Source: Kitasatospora indigofera (GTDB taxonomy: Bacteria > Actinomycetota > Actinomycetes > Streptomycetales > Streptomycetaceae). Taken from it: a stretch of 42,738 bases of DNA. The number at the start of each line of letters is the position of its first letter. Positions within the stretch are counted from its first letter, which is position 1. This document shows, piece after piece, positions 29,485-37,547 of this stretch. Location of the stretch: NCBI RefSeq assembly GCF_014655955.1, contig NZ_BNBO01000069.1, positions 1 to 42,738 on the forward strand. Reading direction: 5' to 3'. The notes beneath the pieces were generated by a model that worked only from the letters and a program-made list of their open reading frames with translations, did not search any database and was not told the origin of the DNA. A program made the position numbers and the translations under genes.

Positions 29485-30777
29485 TCAGTGGAACTGCTCG
29501 GCCTCGGTGGAGCCGGTCAGCGCCAGGGTCTCGGCGTTGGGGTTCAGCGCGGCGGAGACCTGGTCGAAGTAGCCGGTGCCGACCTCGCGTTGGTGCCTGA
29601 CGGCCGTGTAGCCGTCCGGGACGGCCGCGAACTCGGCCTCCTGGAGGTCCACGTAGGCCGTCATGCCGCTCTCGGCGTAGCCCTTGGCGAGCTGGAACAT
29701 CGAGTGGTTCAACGCGTGGAAGCCGGCCAGCGTGATGAACTGGAAGCGGTAGCCCATGGCGGCCAACTCCCGCTGGAACTTGGCGATCTGGTCGTCGTCC
29801 AGCGACGCCTTCCAGTTGAACGAGGGCGAGCAGTTGTAGGCCAGCATCTTGTCCGGGTGCTCGGCCTTGACGGCCTCGGCGAACTCCCGGGCCTGCGCGA
29901 GGTCCGGGGTGCCGGTCTCCATCCAGAGCAGGTCGGCGTACGGGGCGAAGGCCAGGCCGCGGGAGATCACCGGCGCCATGCCCGGCTCGACCCGGTGGAA
30001 GCCCTCGGCGGTGCGCTCGCCGGTGCAGAACCGGGCGTCGCGCTCGTCCACGTCCGTGGTCAGCAGGTTGGCGGCCAGGGCGTCGGTGCGGGCGACGATC
30101 AGGGTCGGCACGTCCGCGATGTCCGCCGCCAGCCGGGCCGCGTTGAGGGTGCGGACGTGCTGCGCGGTGGGCACCAGCACCTTGCCGCCCAGGTGGCCGC
30201 ACTTCTTCTCGGAGGCCAGCTGGTCCTCGTAGTGGATGCCCGCCGCGCCGGCCGCGATCATGCCCTTGGTCAGCTCGAAGGCGTTCAGCGGCCCGCCGAA
30301 GCCGGCCTCCGCGTCGGCGACGATCGGCACCAGCCAGTCCGGCCCCGCGGTCCCCTCGGCCGCGTCGATCCCGTCCGCCCGCAGCAGCGCGTTGTTGATC
30401 CTGCGCACCACCTGCGGAACGGAGTTGGCGGGGTAGAGGCTCTGGTCGGGGTAGGTCTGGCCGGCCTGGTTGGCGTCGGCCGCGACCTGCCAGCCCGAGA
30501 GGTAGATCGCCTGCAGGCCGGCCCTCACCATCTGCACCGCCTGGCCGCCCGTCAGCGCGCCCAGCGCGTGGATGTGGTCCCGCTCGTGCAGCTGCGACCA
30601 GAGCCGCTCGGCGCCGCGCCGGGCCAGCGTGTGCTCCTCGCGCACCGTGCCGGACAACCGCACCACGTCCGCGGCGCCGTAGCTCCGCTCGATGCCCGCC
30701 CAGCGGGGGTCGGACGCCCACCGGGCGGCCAGCTCCGCCGCCTGCTGCTCCTGCTGCTGCCGGACCGACTGCGTCAT
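29485..30777 (-). CDS. aceA: Isocitrate lyase
   Basis: Enzyme of 430 residues splitting isocitrate to glyoxylate and succinate, allowing growth on acetate and fatty acids. The catalytic loop is KKCGH (191-195, Cys193). Also seen are VADAEAGFGGPLNAFELTKG, GIHYEDQLASEKKCGHLGGK and NCSPSFNWKASLDD. ATG 30777 has AGGAG eight bases upstream; the longer frame is upstream noncoding. It is the first gene of the leftward aceA-aceB-dehydrogenase group and is divergent from a RamB-like regulator, the usual arrangement for local control by acetate or acyl-CoA status. Confidence 0.96.
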   Translation of the reverse strand: MTQSVRQQQEQQAAELAARWASDPRWAGIERSYGAADVVRLSGTVREEHTLARRGAERLWSQLHERDHIHALGALTGGQAVQMVRAGLQAIYLSGWQVAADANQAGQTYPDQSLYPANSVPQVVRRINNALLRADGIDAAEGTAGPDWLVPIVADAEAGFGGPLNAFELTKGMIAAGAAGIHYEDQLASEKKCGHLGGKVLVPTAQHVRTLNAARLAADIADVPTLIVARTDALAANLLTTDVDERDARFCTGERTAEGFHRVEPGMAPVISRGLAFAPYADLLWMETGTPDLAQAREFAEAVKAEHPDKMLAYNCSPSFNWKASLDDDQIAKFQRELAAMGYRFQFITLAGFHALNHSMFQLAKGYAESGMTAYVDLQEAEFAAVPDGYTAVRHQREVGTGYFDQVSAALNPNAETLALTGSTEAEQFH

Positions 30778-31033
30778 GGGTCTGCTCCTGAGAGTGCTTG
30801 TTGCCAAGGATGTGACGCACCTCACCGGGCGGGTGCGTGGGCGGCCGGCCGGCGCCGGGCGGCGCAACGAGACCGCCGGAGGCCGTCGCCCGGGAAGCCG
30901 AACCAGGGTGACCGACCTGGCACTTCCCGGCTTCCTGGGGTGCCTTCCGGCCGCATCGCCGACTCTGCCAGGCGGCGATGCCCGCCGTCACCGATGGATC
31001 CGTGCCAAGTTCTGTGAAGCGCCGTCACCGGTC

Positions 31034-31051
31034 CTGCGAAGACTGCGAAGA
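31034..31051. promoter_or_regulatory. Tandem nonamer in the aceA/regulator divergent spacer
   Basis: CTGCGAAGA occurs twice back to back, with a related TGTGAAG nearby (31014) and TTGCCAAG/TGCCAAG closer to aceA (30800, 31001). RamB-type sites in Corynebacterium contain TTTGCAAA-like cores, so these TGC(G/A)AA elements are candidate operators. The 341-base spacer 30778-31118 shows no gene. A CTAAGCT (31072) could be a -10 for the regulator. Confidence 0.4.
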
Positions 31052-31118
31052 CCGGGCCGGCGGTCGTCCGGCTAAGCTGCCCCACCGGACGGGCTGGAAC
31101 GGACCGGGGAGCGACAGC

Positions 31119-32522
31119 ATGGCCAAGACCTTCGCGGGCGCCCGGCTGCGCCGCCTCCGTGAGGACCGCGGTCTCAGCCAGGCCGCCCTGGCACGACTGC
31201 TCGAACTCTCGCCCAGCTACCTCAACCAGCTGGAGCACGACGCCCGCCCGCTCACCGTGCCGGTGCTGCTCCGGCTCACCGAGGCGTTCGGCGTCGAGGC
31301 CGGCTACTTCGCGCCCTCCGGCAGCGCCCGGCTCACGGCCGAGCTGCGCGACTCCCTCGGCGAGGAGCTCGCGGCGGGCCGGATCACCCCGGGCGACCTG
31401 GACGAGGTCGCCACCCGCACTCCCGCCGTGGCCCGGCTGCTCACCGACCTGGCCCGCGGCCGCCGGGACGCGGCCGAGCAACTGGCCGTCCTCGCCGGGG
31501 ACCGCGGCCCCGGGGCCGGCGCCCGCACCCCGCACGAGCAGGTCCGCGAGTTCTTCTACCGCCGCCAGAACTACGTCCACGAACTCGACGTCGCGGCGGA
31601 GGAGTTGGCCGGAGCCGTCAAGCTGAGGCGCGGCGGGGTACGGGAGGCCCTGGCCGGGCGGCTGGCCACCGGTCACCAGGTCCGGATCGTCGCCGGCGGC
31701 GGGAACCTGCACCGGTACGACGACCGGACCCGGGTCCTGCACCTGTCCGACCGGCTGCGGCCCGGCCAGCAGGCCTTCCGGATGGCCACCCAGCTGGCCT
31801 ACCTGGAACACGACTCGCTGCTGTCCGAACTCGCCGCCCAGGAAGGCCCCGAGGGCTCCGCCGCCTTCTCGCTCACCCGGATCGGCCTGGCGAACCACTT
31901 CGCCGCCGCCCTCGTCCTGCCCTACCGGGTCTTCCACGACGCGGCGGAGGCCGCCCGCTACGACATCGAGCACCTCGCCGACCACTTCGGGGTCGGCTAC
32001 GAGACCGTCTGCCACCGGCTCAGTACCCTTCAGCGCCCCGGGCGGCGAGGAGTGCCGTTCTCCTTCGTACGGGTCGACCGCGCGGGCAACGTCTCGAAGC
32101 GGCAGTCCGCCACCGCCTTCCACTTCTCCCGCACCGGCGGCACCTGCCCGCTCTGGAACGTCTACGACGCCTTCGCCGCACCCGGCCGGGTCCACGTCCA
32201 GGTCGCTGGCATGCCGGACGGCCGCCGCTACTTGTGGACCGCCCGCGACGTCACCCGCTCGCCCGGCGGCTGGGGCCGCCCCGGCAAGACCTTCGCGATC
32301 GGCCTGGGCTGCGAGATCCGGCACGCCGGCCGGCTGGTGTACGCGGCCGGCCTGGACCTCGGCGACGAAGCCGCCGCCACACCGATCGGCCTCGGCTGCA
32401 AGGTCTGCGAGCGTCCCGCCTGCCCCCAGCGCTCCGCCCCGGCGATCGGCCGGACGCTGGCCGTCGACGAGCACAGCAGCACCTTCGTCCCGTACGCCGT
32501 CCGCGCCGACCCGGAAGGCTGA
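31119..32522 (+). CDS. RamB/ScfR-family transcriptional regulator
   Basis: DNA-binding protein of 467 residues. An XRE helix-turn-helix lies at 5-60 (GLSQAALARLLELSPSYLNQLEH). A middle IrrE-like region around 190-330 contains LAYLEHD and ANHFAAALVLPYRVF. The C-terminal ScfR domain has FHFSRTGGTCPLWNVYDAF and a cysteine cluster LGCKVCERPACP. This layout is that of RamB, the regulator of acetate and glyoxylate-cycle genes in Corynebacterium, and of short-chain acyl-CoA regulators. It is divergent from aceA, so control of aceA-aceB and itself is likely. ATG 31119 has GGGGAG seven bases upstream. Confidence 0.9.
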   Translation: MAKTFAGARLRRLREDRGLSQAALARLLELSPSYLNQLEHDARPLTVPVLLRLTEAFGVEAGYFAPSGSARLTAELRDSLGEELAAGRITPGDLDEVATRTPAVARLLTDLARGRRDAAEQLAVLAGDRGPGAGARTPHEQVREFFYRRQNYVHELDVAAEELAGAVKLRRGGVREALAGRLATGHQVRIVAGGGNLHRYDDRTRVLHLSDRLRPGQQAFRMATQLAYLEHDSLLSELAAQEGPEGSAAFSLTRIGLANHFAAALVLPYRVFHDAAEAARYDIEHLADHFGVGYETVCHRLSTLQRPGRRGVPFSFVRVDRAGNVSKRQSATAFHFSRTGGTCPLWNVYDAFAAPGRVHVQVAGMPDGRRYLWTARDVTRSPGGWGRPGKTFAIGLGCEIRHAGRLVYAAGLDLGDEAAATPIGLGCKVCERPACPQRSAPAIGRTLAVDEHSSTFVPYAVRADPEG

Positions 32523-32606
32523 CGTACCCGGTCGCAGACCCGGGAAAGAAGGTGCTCCGGGAGCGCGCGGCTCCTGCCGTTCGTGCACGTCGTTACTGGT
32601 CAGGGC

Positions 32607-32636
32607 GGTGACGGCGGGCCCGGGTGCCGGTAGGTT
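32607..32636 (+). promoter_or_regulatory. Housekeeping-type promoter giving a leaderless transcript
   Basis: GGTGAC (32607-32612) and TAGGTT (32631-32636) are separated by exactly 18 bases, matching the Streptomyces TTGACR-N18-TAGRRT pattern. The GTG start of the next gene begins seven bases after the -10, where transcription should start, and there is no ribosome-binding site. Confidence 0.65.
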
Positions 32637-32642
32637 GGGCCG

Positions 32643-33371
32643 GTGCGCACACCGGAGAGCCGTCGGGAGCGGGCCCGTACGGGGCTGCTCGGCGCTTCGG
32701 CGTCCCTGCTGCTCGGCATGGTGGCGCACGTGACGGCGGGCGGCGACCTGCCCGGCCCGGGCGTGCTGTGCGGCCTGTTCGCCGCCCTGCTGGCCGTCGG
32801 CGTGCTGCTGCCCGGAGCACGGGACGGCCGGTCGTTCCGGAGCACCGTCACCGCGCTGGCCGCCGCCCAGTTCGCGCTCCACCTCGCCCTCGACCGGCTG
32901 TCGATGCCGGCCGCCCCGGCCGCCCCTGCCGGTGCCTCCGGGCCCGGCCACGCCGCCGGGACCGTGACGTTCCTCTGTACGAGCGACGGCCTGTCCGTCG
33001 TCCCCGACAGCCTGCAGATGCCGGCGGACATGGACATGGGCCTGGGCCCCGGCGTGCTGCCGGACCCGGCCGGCGGGGCGGTGGACGCGGCCGCCATGGC
33101 CGGACCGATGCCGCACGGCATGGGGTGGGCGATGACGGCCGCGCACGCGCTGGCCACCTTCGGCACCGCGGTGTTCCTGCTGCACGGCGACCGGGTGCTG
33201 CGGCGGCTCGCCGCCCTGGTGGTGCGCCGGCTCATCCTGCCGCTGCTGCGGAGCCCCGCCCCGCGGCGGCCGAGCGTCCCGGTCCGTGACGCGCCGTCCG
33301 TCCGTCCGCACGCCGTGCTGCTGGCCCGGTGCGAGCCCAGGAGAGGACCGCCGGCGGTGGCCCGGGCCTGA
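32643..33371 (+). CDS. Membrane protein with Met/His-rich external loop, possible copper-related role
   Basis: Protein of 242 residues with four likely membrane helices: LLGASASLLLGMVAHVT, VLCGLFAALLAVGVLL, TALAAAQFALHLAL, and a last one around AHALATFGTAVFLL. The loop between helices three and four is rich in Met, His and one Cys (LQMPADMDMG, AAMAGPMPHGMGW), a composition typical of copper-trafficking proteins. I do not recognise a named family. The GTG start fits a leaderless transcript. It lies 130 bases before the PepSY-TM gene, with which it probably works; metal handling is inference. Confidence 0.75.
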   Translation: MRTPESRRERARTGLLGASASLLLGMVAHVTAGGDLPGPGVLCGLFAALLAVGVLLPGARDGRSFRSTVTALAAAQFALHLALDRLSMPAAPAAPAGASGPGHAAGTVTFLCTSDGLSVVPDSLQMPADMDMGLGPGVLPDPAGGAVDAAAMAGPMPHGMGWAMTAAHALATFGTAVFLLHGDRVLRRLAALVVRRLILPLLRSPAPRRPSVPVRDAPSVRPHAVLLARCEPRRGPPAVARA

Positions 33372-33501
33372 CAGCGACACCCCTGCCTGCGGGTGCGCTT
33401 CGGCCTGCCGTCCTCGCCCCGACCGGGTGAGGCGTCCCCATCGGCCCCCCTTGCCGCGCCGCCGGGCCATGTCCGTGTGCGCGGAATCCCCTGGAGCAGA
33501 C

Positions 33502-34950
33502 ATGTCCTCCACCACGGAACCCGTAACCCCCGTCCTGCCGCCCGACCAGGCACCGCCCGGCCCCGAAAGGTCCTGGGCGGGTGCCCGGGCGCTGCTGGTG
33601 CGCCTGCACTTCTACGCCGGGGTGTTCGTCGCCCCGTTCCTGCTGGTCGTGGCCGTGACCGGCCTCGCCTACACGTTCACCCCGCAACTCGACCGGCTCG
33701 TCTACGAGAAGTGGCTGACGGTCGGGCACCCCGGCGGCCCGGTGCGCCCGCTGGCCGAGCAGATCGCCGCCGCCCGTCAGGCGTACCCGGAGGGCACGCT
33801 CGCCGCGGTCGTCACCCCGCCCGGCCCGGAGGACACCACCCGGGTGGTGCTGTCGCTGCCCGAGCTCGGCGAGAAGCAGCGCACCGTCTTCGTCGACCCG
33901 TACACCGCCCAGGTGAAGGGGCACCTGACCACCTGGTGGGGGTCGACGCCGCTGGCCACCTGGCTGGACGACCTGCACCGCAACCTGCATCTCGGGGAGG
34001 GCGGCCGCCTCTACTCGGAGGTCGCCGCGTCCTGGCTGTGGGTGATCGTCGCGGGCGGGCTGGTGCTGTGGCTCGGCCGCGCCCGAGGCCGTCGCGCCGC
34101 GTCCGTCCGCGGTGTCCTGCTGCCCGACCGCACCGCCCGCGGCGTGCGCCGCACCCGCTCCTGGCACGCGGCGACCGGCGTGTGGCTGGCGCTCGGCCTG
34201 CTCTTCCTCAGCGCCACCGGCATGACCTGGTCCCACTACGCCGGTGACCGCTTCGGCCGGCTGCTGGACGCCACCCGCGGCCACGCGCCCGAGCTGGACA
34301 CGGCGCTGCCCGGCGCCGGGCAGGGCGCGGCCGCCGACGGCGGGGAGCACGCGGAACACGCCGGCCACCAGGGCGGGGCCGCGACGGCCGGCCCGGGCCC
34401 GGCCGACTTCGAGAAGGCCCTCGCCGTCGCCCGCGGCGCCGGCCTCGGCGGCACCGTGCAGATCACCCCGCCCCAGGGCCCGGCCGCCGCCTGGACGGTG
34501 GCCCAGAAGGACAACACCTGGCCCGTCCACTACGACCAGGTCGCCGTCGACGCCGGCGCCGGGGAGGTCACCGCCCGTACCCGCTGGGCCGATTACCCGC
34601 TGCTGTCCAAGCTCAGCAAGCTCGGCGTCCAGGGCCACATGGGCGTGCTCTTCGGCCTCGTCAACCAGATCCTGCTCGCCGTGATCGCGGTGGGCCTGAT
34701 CCTCGTCACCGCCTGGGGCTACCGCATGTGGTGGCAGCGCCGCCCCACCCGGGCCGACCGCAGCTCCAGGTTCGGCACCCCGCCCGCCCGCGGTGCCTGG
34801 CGCACCGTCCCCCGGCCGCTGCTGGCCGCCGGCCTCCCCGTGCTGGTGGCGCTCGGCTGGGCGTTGCCCGTCCTCGGCGTCACCCTCGCCGCCTTCGTCG
34901 TCCTGGACGTGGTGACCGGTCTGATGCGCCGCACCCGCCGCACCGGCTGA
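33502..34950 (+). CDS. PepSY-associated transmembrane (PepSY-TM) protein
   Basis: Membrane protein of 482 residues. The first helix HFYAGVFVAPFLLVVAVTGLAYTF is the PepSY-TM hallmark. The extracytoplasmic PepSY region then has VVLSLPELGEKQRTVFVDPY and LDDLHRNLHLGEGGRLYSEVAA, with a second helix block AASWLWVIVAGGLVLWLG. Helices at HAATGVWLALGLLFLSATG and GVLFGLVNQILLAVIAVGLI follow, with two at the C terminus. Conserved His residues (HFYAG, LHRNLH, SWHAATG) recall iron/haem-reductase-like proteins of this group. A His-rich insertion GEHAEHAGHQGG is seen at about 275. ATG 33502 is preferred over 33469 for its GGAG. A role in copper or iron reduction is likely but not proven. Confidence 0.85.
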   Translation: MSSTTEPVTPVLPPDQAPPGPERSWAGARALLVRLHFYAGVFVAPFLLVVAVTGLAYTFTPQLDRLVYEKWLTVGHPGGPVRPLAEQIAAARQAYPEGTLAAVVTPPGPEDTTRVVLSLPELGEKQRTVFVDPYTAQVKGHLTTWWGSTPLATWLDDLHRNLHLGEGGRLYSEVAASWLWVIVAGGLVLWLGRARGRRAASVRGVLLPDRTARGVRRTRSWHAATGVWLALGLLFLSATGMTWSHYAGDRFGRLLDATRGHAPELDTALPGAGQGAAADGGEHAEHAGHQGGAATAGPGPADFEKALAVARGAGLGGTVQITPPQGPAAAWTVAQKDNTWPVHYDQVAVDAGAGEVTARTRWADYPLLSKLSKLGVQGHMGVLFGLVNQILLAVIAVGLILVTAWGYRMWWQRRPTRADRSSRFGTPPARGAWRTVPRPLLAAGLPVLVALGWALPVLGVTLAAFVVLDVVTGLMRRTRRTG

Positions 34951-35145
34951 CCTCGACGGCGTGGTTCCGGCCCGGCGTGGAGGCGCCGGGCCGGTCGCCG
35001 GCCTGCGCATTCCTCTGTTCCGTCAGTTCCCGTGCGGGCGCAGAGTCGATCATGGTTGAATGCTGCGCGTCGCGGCGCCTCCCGGGGGCCGGTGCCACGC
35101 CCCGGACCCCCGCCGAGAGGCGTGACGCGGGTCACAGGGGCCCGA

Positions 35146-35173
35146 TGTCACGAACGGAGCGGCAGCTTGCGTC
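35146..35173 (+). promoter_or_regulatory. ECF41-type promoter, likely autoregulated
   Basis: TGTCACG (35146-35152) is followed after 17 bases by CGTC (35170-35173). This matches the published ECF41 promoter pattern TGTCACA-N16/17-CGTC. It lies about 50 bases before the oxidoreductase that is coupled to the ECF41 sigma gene. An inverted repeat GTGAC-N4-GTCAC (35122-35135) lies just upstream. The 34951-35225 spacer otherwise shows no gene. Confidence 0.65.
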
Positions 35174-35225
35174 TGGTGGTCGTCCGCACGGCGGGAACGA
35201 CCGGCACGAGAGCGAGAGCACAGTG

Positions 35226-36419
35226 ATGAAGGCGACAGCGGAGCAGCGGCACGAGGTCCTGGTCCTGGGAGCCGGCTACGCCGGGCTCGCCACCGCGATC
35301 CAGCTCGCGGCCCGCACCAGGAGGCGCGGGAACCTGCGGGTGACGCTGGTCAACCCCTACGACACCTTCACCGAGCGGCTCCGGCTGCACATGACCGCCA
35401 CCGGCCGGCGGACGCCCGTGCTGAACATCCCGGACCTGCTGGACGGCACCGGGGCCGCCTTCGTCCGGGGCTGGGTCACCGCCGTCGACACCGCGGCGAG
35501 GACCGTCCGGATCGACGACGACCAGGTCCTGCGCTACGACACCCTGGTCTACGGCCTGGGCAGCATCGCCGACACCGACGCCGTCCCCGGCGCGGACGAC
35601 CACGCCTACACCCTCAACGGCCCGGAGGACGCAGCCCTCCTCGCCGATCGGCTGGCCCGGCTCGACGGCGGGACCGTCGTGGTCGGCGGCAACGGCCTGA
35701 CCGGCATCGAGGCCGCCGCGGAGATCGCCGAGCGGCACCCGGGACTCCGGGTGGTGCTGGTGGGCCGGCAGGAGCCGGGCGCGAGCATGCACCCGAAGGC
35801 CAAGGCCTACCTGGACGCGGCGCTCGCCCGCCTCGGCGTGCAGGTGCGCAGCGGCGTCGAGGTGGCCGAGGTGCTGCCGGACGGCGTCGAACTCGCGGAC
35901 GGCTCCGGCATCCGGGCCGACGCGGTGCTGTGGACCAGCGGCACCCGCGTCCCGCCGCTGGCCGCCGCCGCGGGCCTGACCGTCGACGAGCGCGGCCGGG
36001 TGGTCACCGACGGCGCGCTGCGCTCGGTCTCCCACCCGGAGGTCTACGCCGTGGGCGACGCGGCGGCGATCCGGCAGGGCTACGGCGTGATGCACGGGAC
36101 CTGCCAGGGCGGCATGCCCAGCGGAGTGCACGCGGCCCTGTCGATCCTGCGGGTGCTGGCCGGCAAGGAGCCCAAGCCCTTCCGCTTCGGCTACTACCAC
36201 ACACCGGTCAGCCTAGGCCGGAAGGACGCCGTCGTGCAGTTCACCCACCCCGACGACAGCCCGCGCCGGATCGTGCTGACCGGCGGGCGGGCCGCGAAGT
36301 ACAAGGAGACGGTCAGCGCGGCGCCGTGGCCGACCTTCGCCCGCATGAAGCGGATGCCCGCCTCGGGCGCCCTCTGGCCGCACGGCGGCCGTTACACCCG
36401 GATCAGGAGCGCCAAGTGA
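35226..36419 (+). CDS. NAD(P)/FAD-dependent oxidoreductase, NDH-2/AIF-like
   Basis: Flavoprotein of 397 residues with two Rossmann folds. The FAD loop is VLVLGAGYAGLATAIQLAAR (G15, G17, G20), the NAD(P)H loop is VVVGGNGLTGIEAAAEIAE, and the FAD-closing block is VYAVGDAAAI. This is the layout of type II NADH dehydrogenases and AIF-like reductases. A lack of an obvious membrane-anchoring C-terminal helix favours a soluble enzyme. The ATG at 35226 (or the GTG codon just before) has only a weak GAGAG upstream. Its stop overlaps the sigma-factor start (GTGA), so the two are coupled. ECF41 partners are usually COE-type proteins, including oxidoreductases, so this is probably the sigma factor's functional partner. 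Confidence 0.9.
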   Translation: MKATAEQRHEVLVLGAGYAGLATAIQLAARTRRRGNLRVTLVNPYDTFTERLRLHMTATGRRTPVLNIPDLLDGTGAAFVRGWVTAVDTAARTVRIDDDQVLRYDTLVYGLGSIADTDAVPGADDHAYTLNGPEDAALLADRLARLDGGTVVVGGNGLTGIEAAAEIAERHPGLRVVLVGRQEPGASMHPKAKAYLDAALARLGVQVRSGVEVAEVLPDGVELADGSGIRADAVLWTSGTRVPPLAAAAGLTVDERGRVVTDGALRSVSHPEVYAVGDAAAIRQGYGVMHGTCQGGMPSGVHAALSILRVLAGKEPKPFRFGYYHTPVSLGRKDAVVQFTHPDDSPRRIVLTGGRAAKYKETVSAAPWPTFARMKRMPASGALWPHGGRYTRIRSAK

Positions 36420-37333
36420 CCCAGCCCCAGCAGACCGACGCCGACCAGCTCGCCTTCCAGCAGTACCGCACCCTGCTCTTCTCCGTCGCCTACCGCATCC
36501 TGGGCACCGCCGCCGACGCCGAGGACGTGGTGCAGGACGCCTGGCTCAAGTGGTCGGCGGCCGAGCGGTCCCGGGTCGCCGACCCCAAGTCCTATCTGAC
36601 CAGGATCATCTCCAACCTGGCGATGGAGCGGCTCCGGTCGACCCGCCACCAGCGCGAGACCTACGTGGGGCCGTGGCTCCCCGAGCCGATCCTCACCGGC
36701 CCGGACACCGCCGACGGCGTCGCCACGGCGGACTCGGTCTCGATGGCCCTGCTCGTCGTGCTGGAGACGCTGAGCCCCCTGGAGCGGGCGGTGTTCGTCC
36801 TGAAGGAGGTCTTCGCCTTCAGTCACGCGGAGATCGCGGAGGCGGTGGAACGCTCCGAGGCGGCGGTCCGGCAGGCCGCGCACCGCGCCCGCGAGCACGT
36901 CCAGGCCCGCCGGCCCCGCTTCACCGCGGACCGCGCCCACCGACGCGACGTCACCGAGCGGTTCCTCGCGGCGGCCACGGGCGGCGACATCAACACCCTG
37001 ATGGAGCTGCTCTCGCCGGACGTCACGCTGTGGACCGACGGCGGCGGCAAGGTCCGCCAGGCCCTCAAGCCGGTGATCGGCCTGGAGACGGTGGCCGGCT
37101 GGTTCGCCGCGCTCGGCAGCGCGACCTACCAGGGCATCGGGCCGGGGGAGATGCGGGCGGAGCTGACCGGGATCAACGGCGGCCCGGGTGTGGTCTTCCG
37201 CGGCCCGGACCGCGTGGTCGCCACGATGACCTTCGACTTCGACCCGGAGGGGCGCATCGCGGCCATCCACAACGTGGCCAACCCGGACAAGCTGCACGCC
37301 GTCACCGGCGGCACCCGGCACGACGTCTCCTGA
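36416..37333 (+). CDS. ECF41-family RNA polymerase sigma factor with SnoaL-like C-terminal domain
   Basis: Sigma factor of 305 residues. Region 2 is at about 13-80 (YRILGTAADAEDVVQDAWLKW) and region 4 at about 110-165 (LSPLERAVFVLKEVFAFSHA, then AVRQAAHRAREH). A C-terminal NTF2/SnoaL-like extension runs from about 175 to 300. The ECF41 marks are present: WLPEP in the linker (87-91), DGGGK (208-212) and NPDKL (289-293). In this group the C-terminal extension replaces an anti-sigma factor and tunes activity. It overlaps the oxidoreductase gene by four bases. The promoter ahead of that gene fits the ECF41 consensus, so self-activation is likely. Confidence 0.94.
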   Translation: MTQPQQTDADQLAFQQYRTLLFSVAYRILGTAADAEDVVQDAWLKWSAAERSRVADPKSYLTRIISNLAMERLRSTRHQRETYVGPWLPEPILTGPDTADGVATADSVSMALLVVLETLSPLERAVFVLKEVFAFSHAEIAEAVERSEAAVRQAAHRAREHVQARRPRFTADRAHRRDVTERFLAAATGGDINTLMELLSPDVTLWTDGGGKVRQALKPVIGLETVAGWFAALGSATYQGIGPGEMRAELTGINGGPGVVFRGPDRVVATMTFDFDPEGRIAAIHNVANPDKLHAVTGGTRHDVS

Positions 37334-37405
37334 GCCGTCGGCCGGTCGCCGGGGCCCGCCGGAACCTCCGGGTGGGGGCAGGGGCGCGCTTGCCCGGCAC
37401 CGTCC

Positions 37406-37448
37406 GGGTGGGGGCGGCGGGCCGTGCTCCGCCCGCCGCCACCCACCC
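37406..37448. terminator. Bidirectional terminator between sigma-factor and amidase genes
   Basis: GGGTGGGGGCGGCGGGC (37406-37422) pairs with 37431-37448 in a 17-bp stem with one bulged A and an eight-base loop. It lies between two convergent genes. Confidence 0.75.
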
Positions 37449-37547
37449 CCTGACCGCGCGGCGGGCCGCCGGACGTCAACCCGTCCGGCCGTGCCCCCCG
37501 CGCCGCGACCCGTCAGGTCGCCTCCGTCAGGTCATTCCGCCGTCAGG

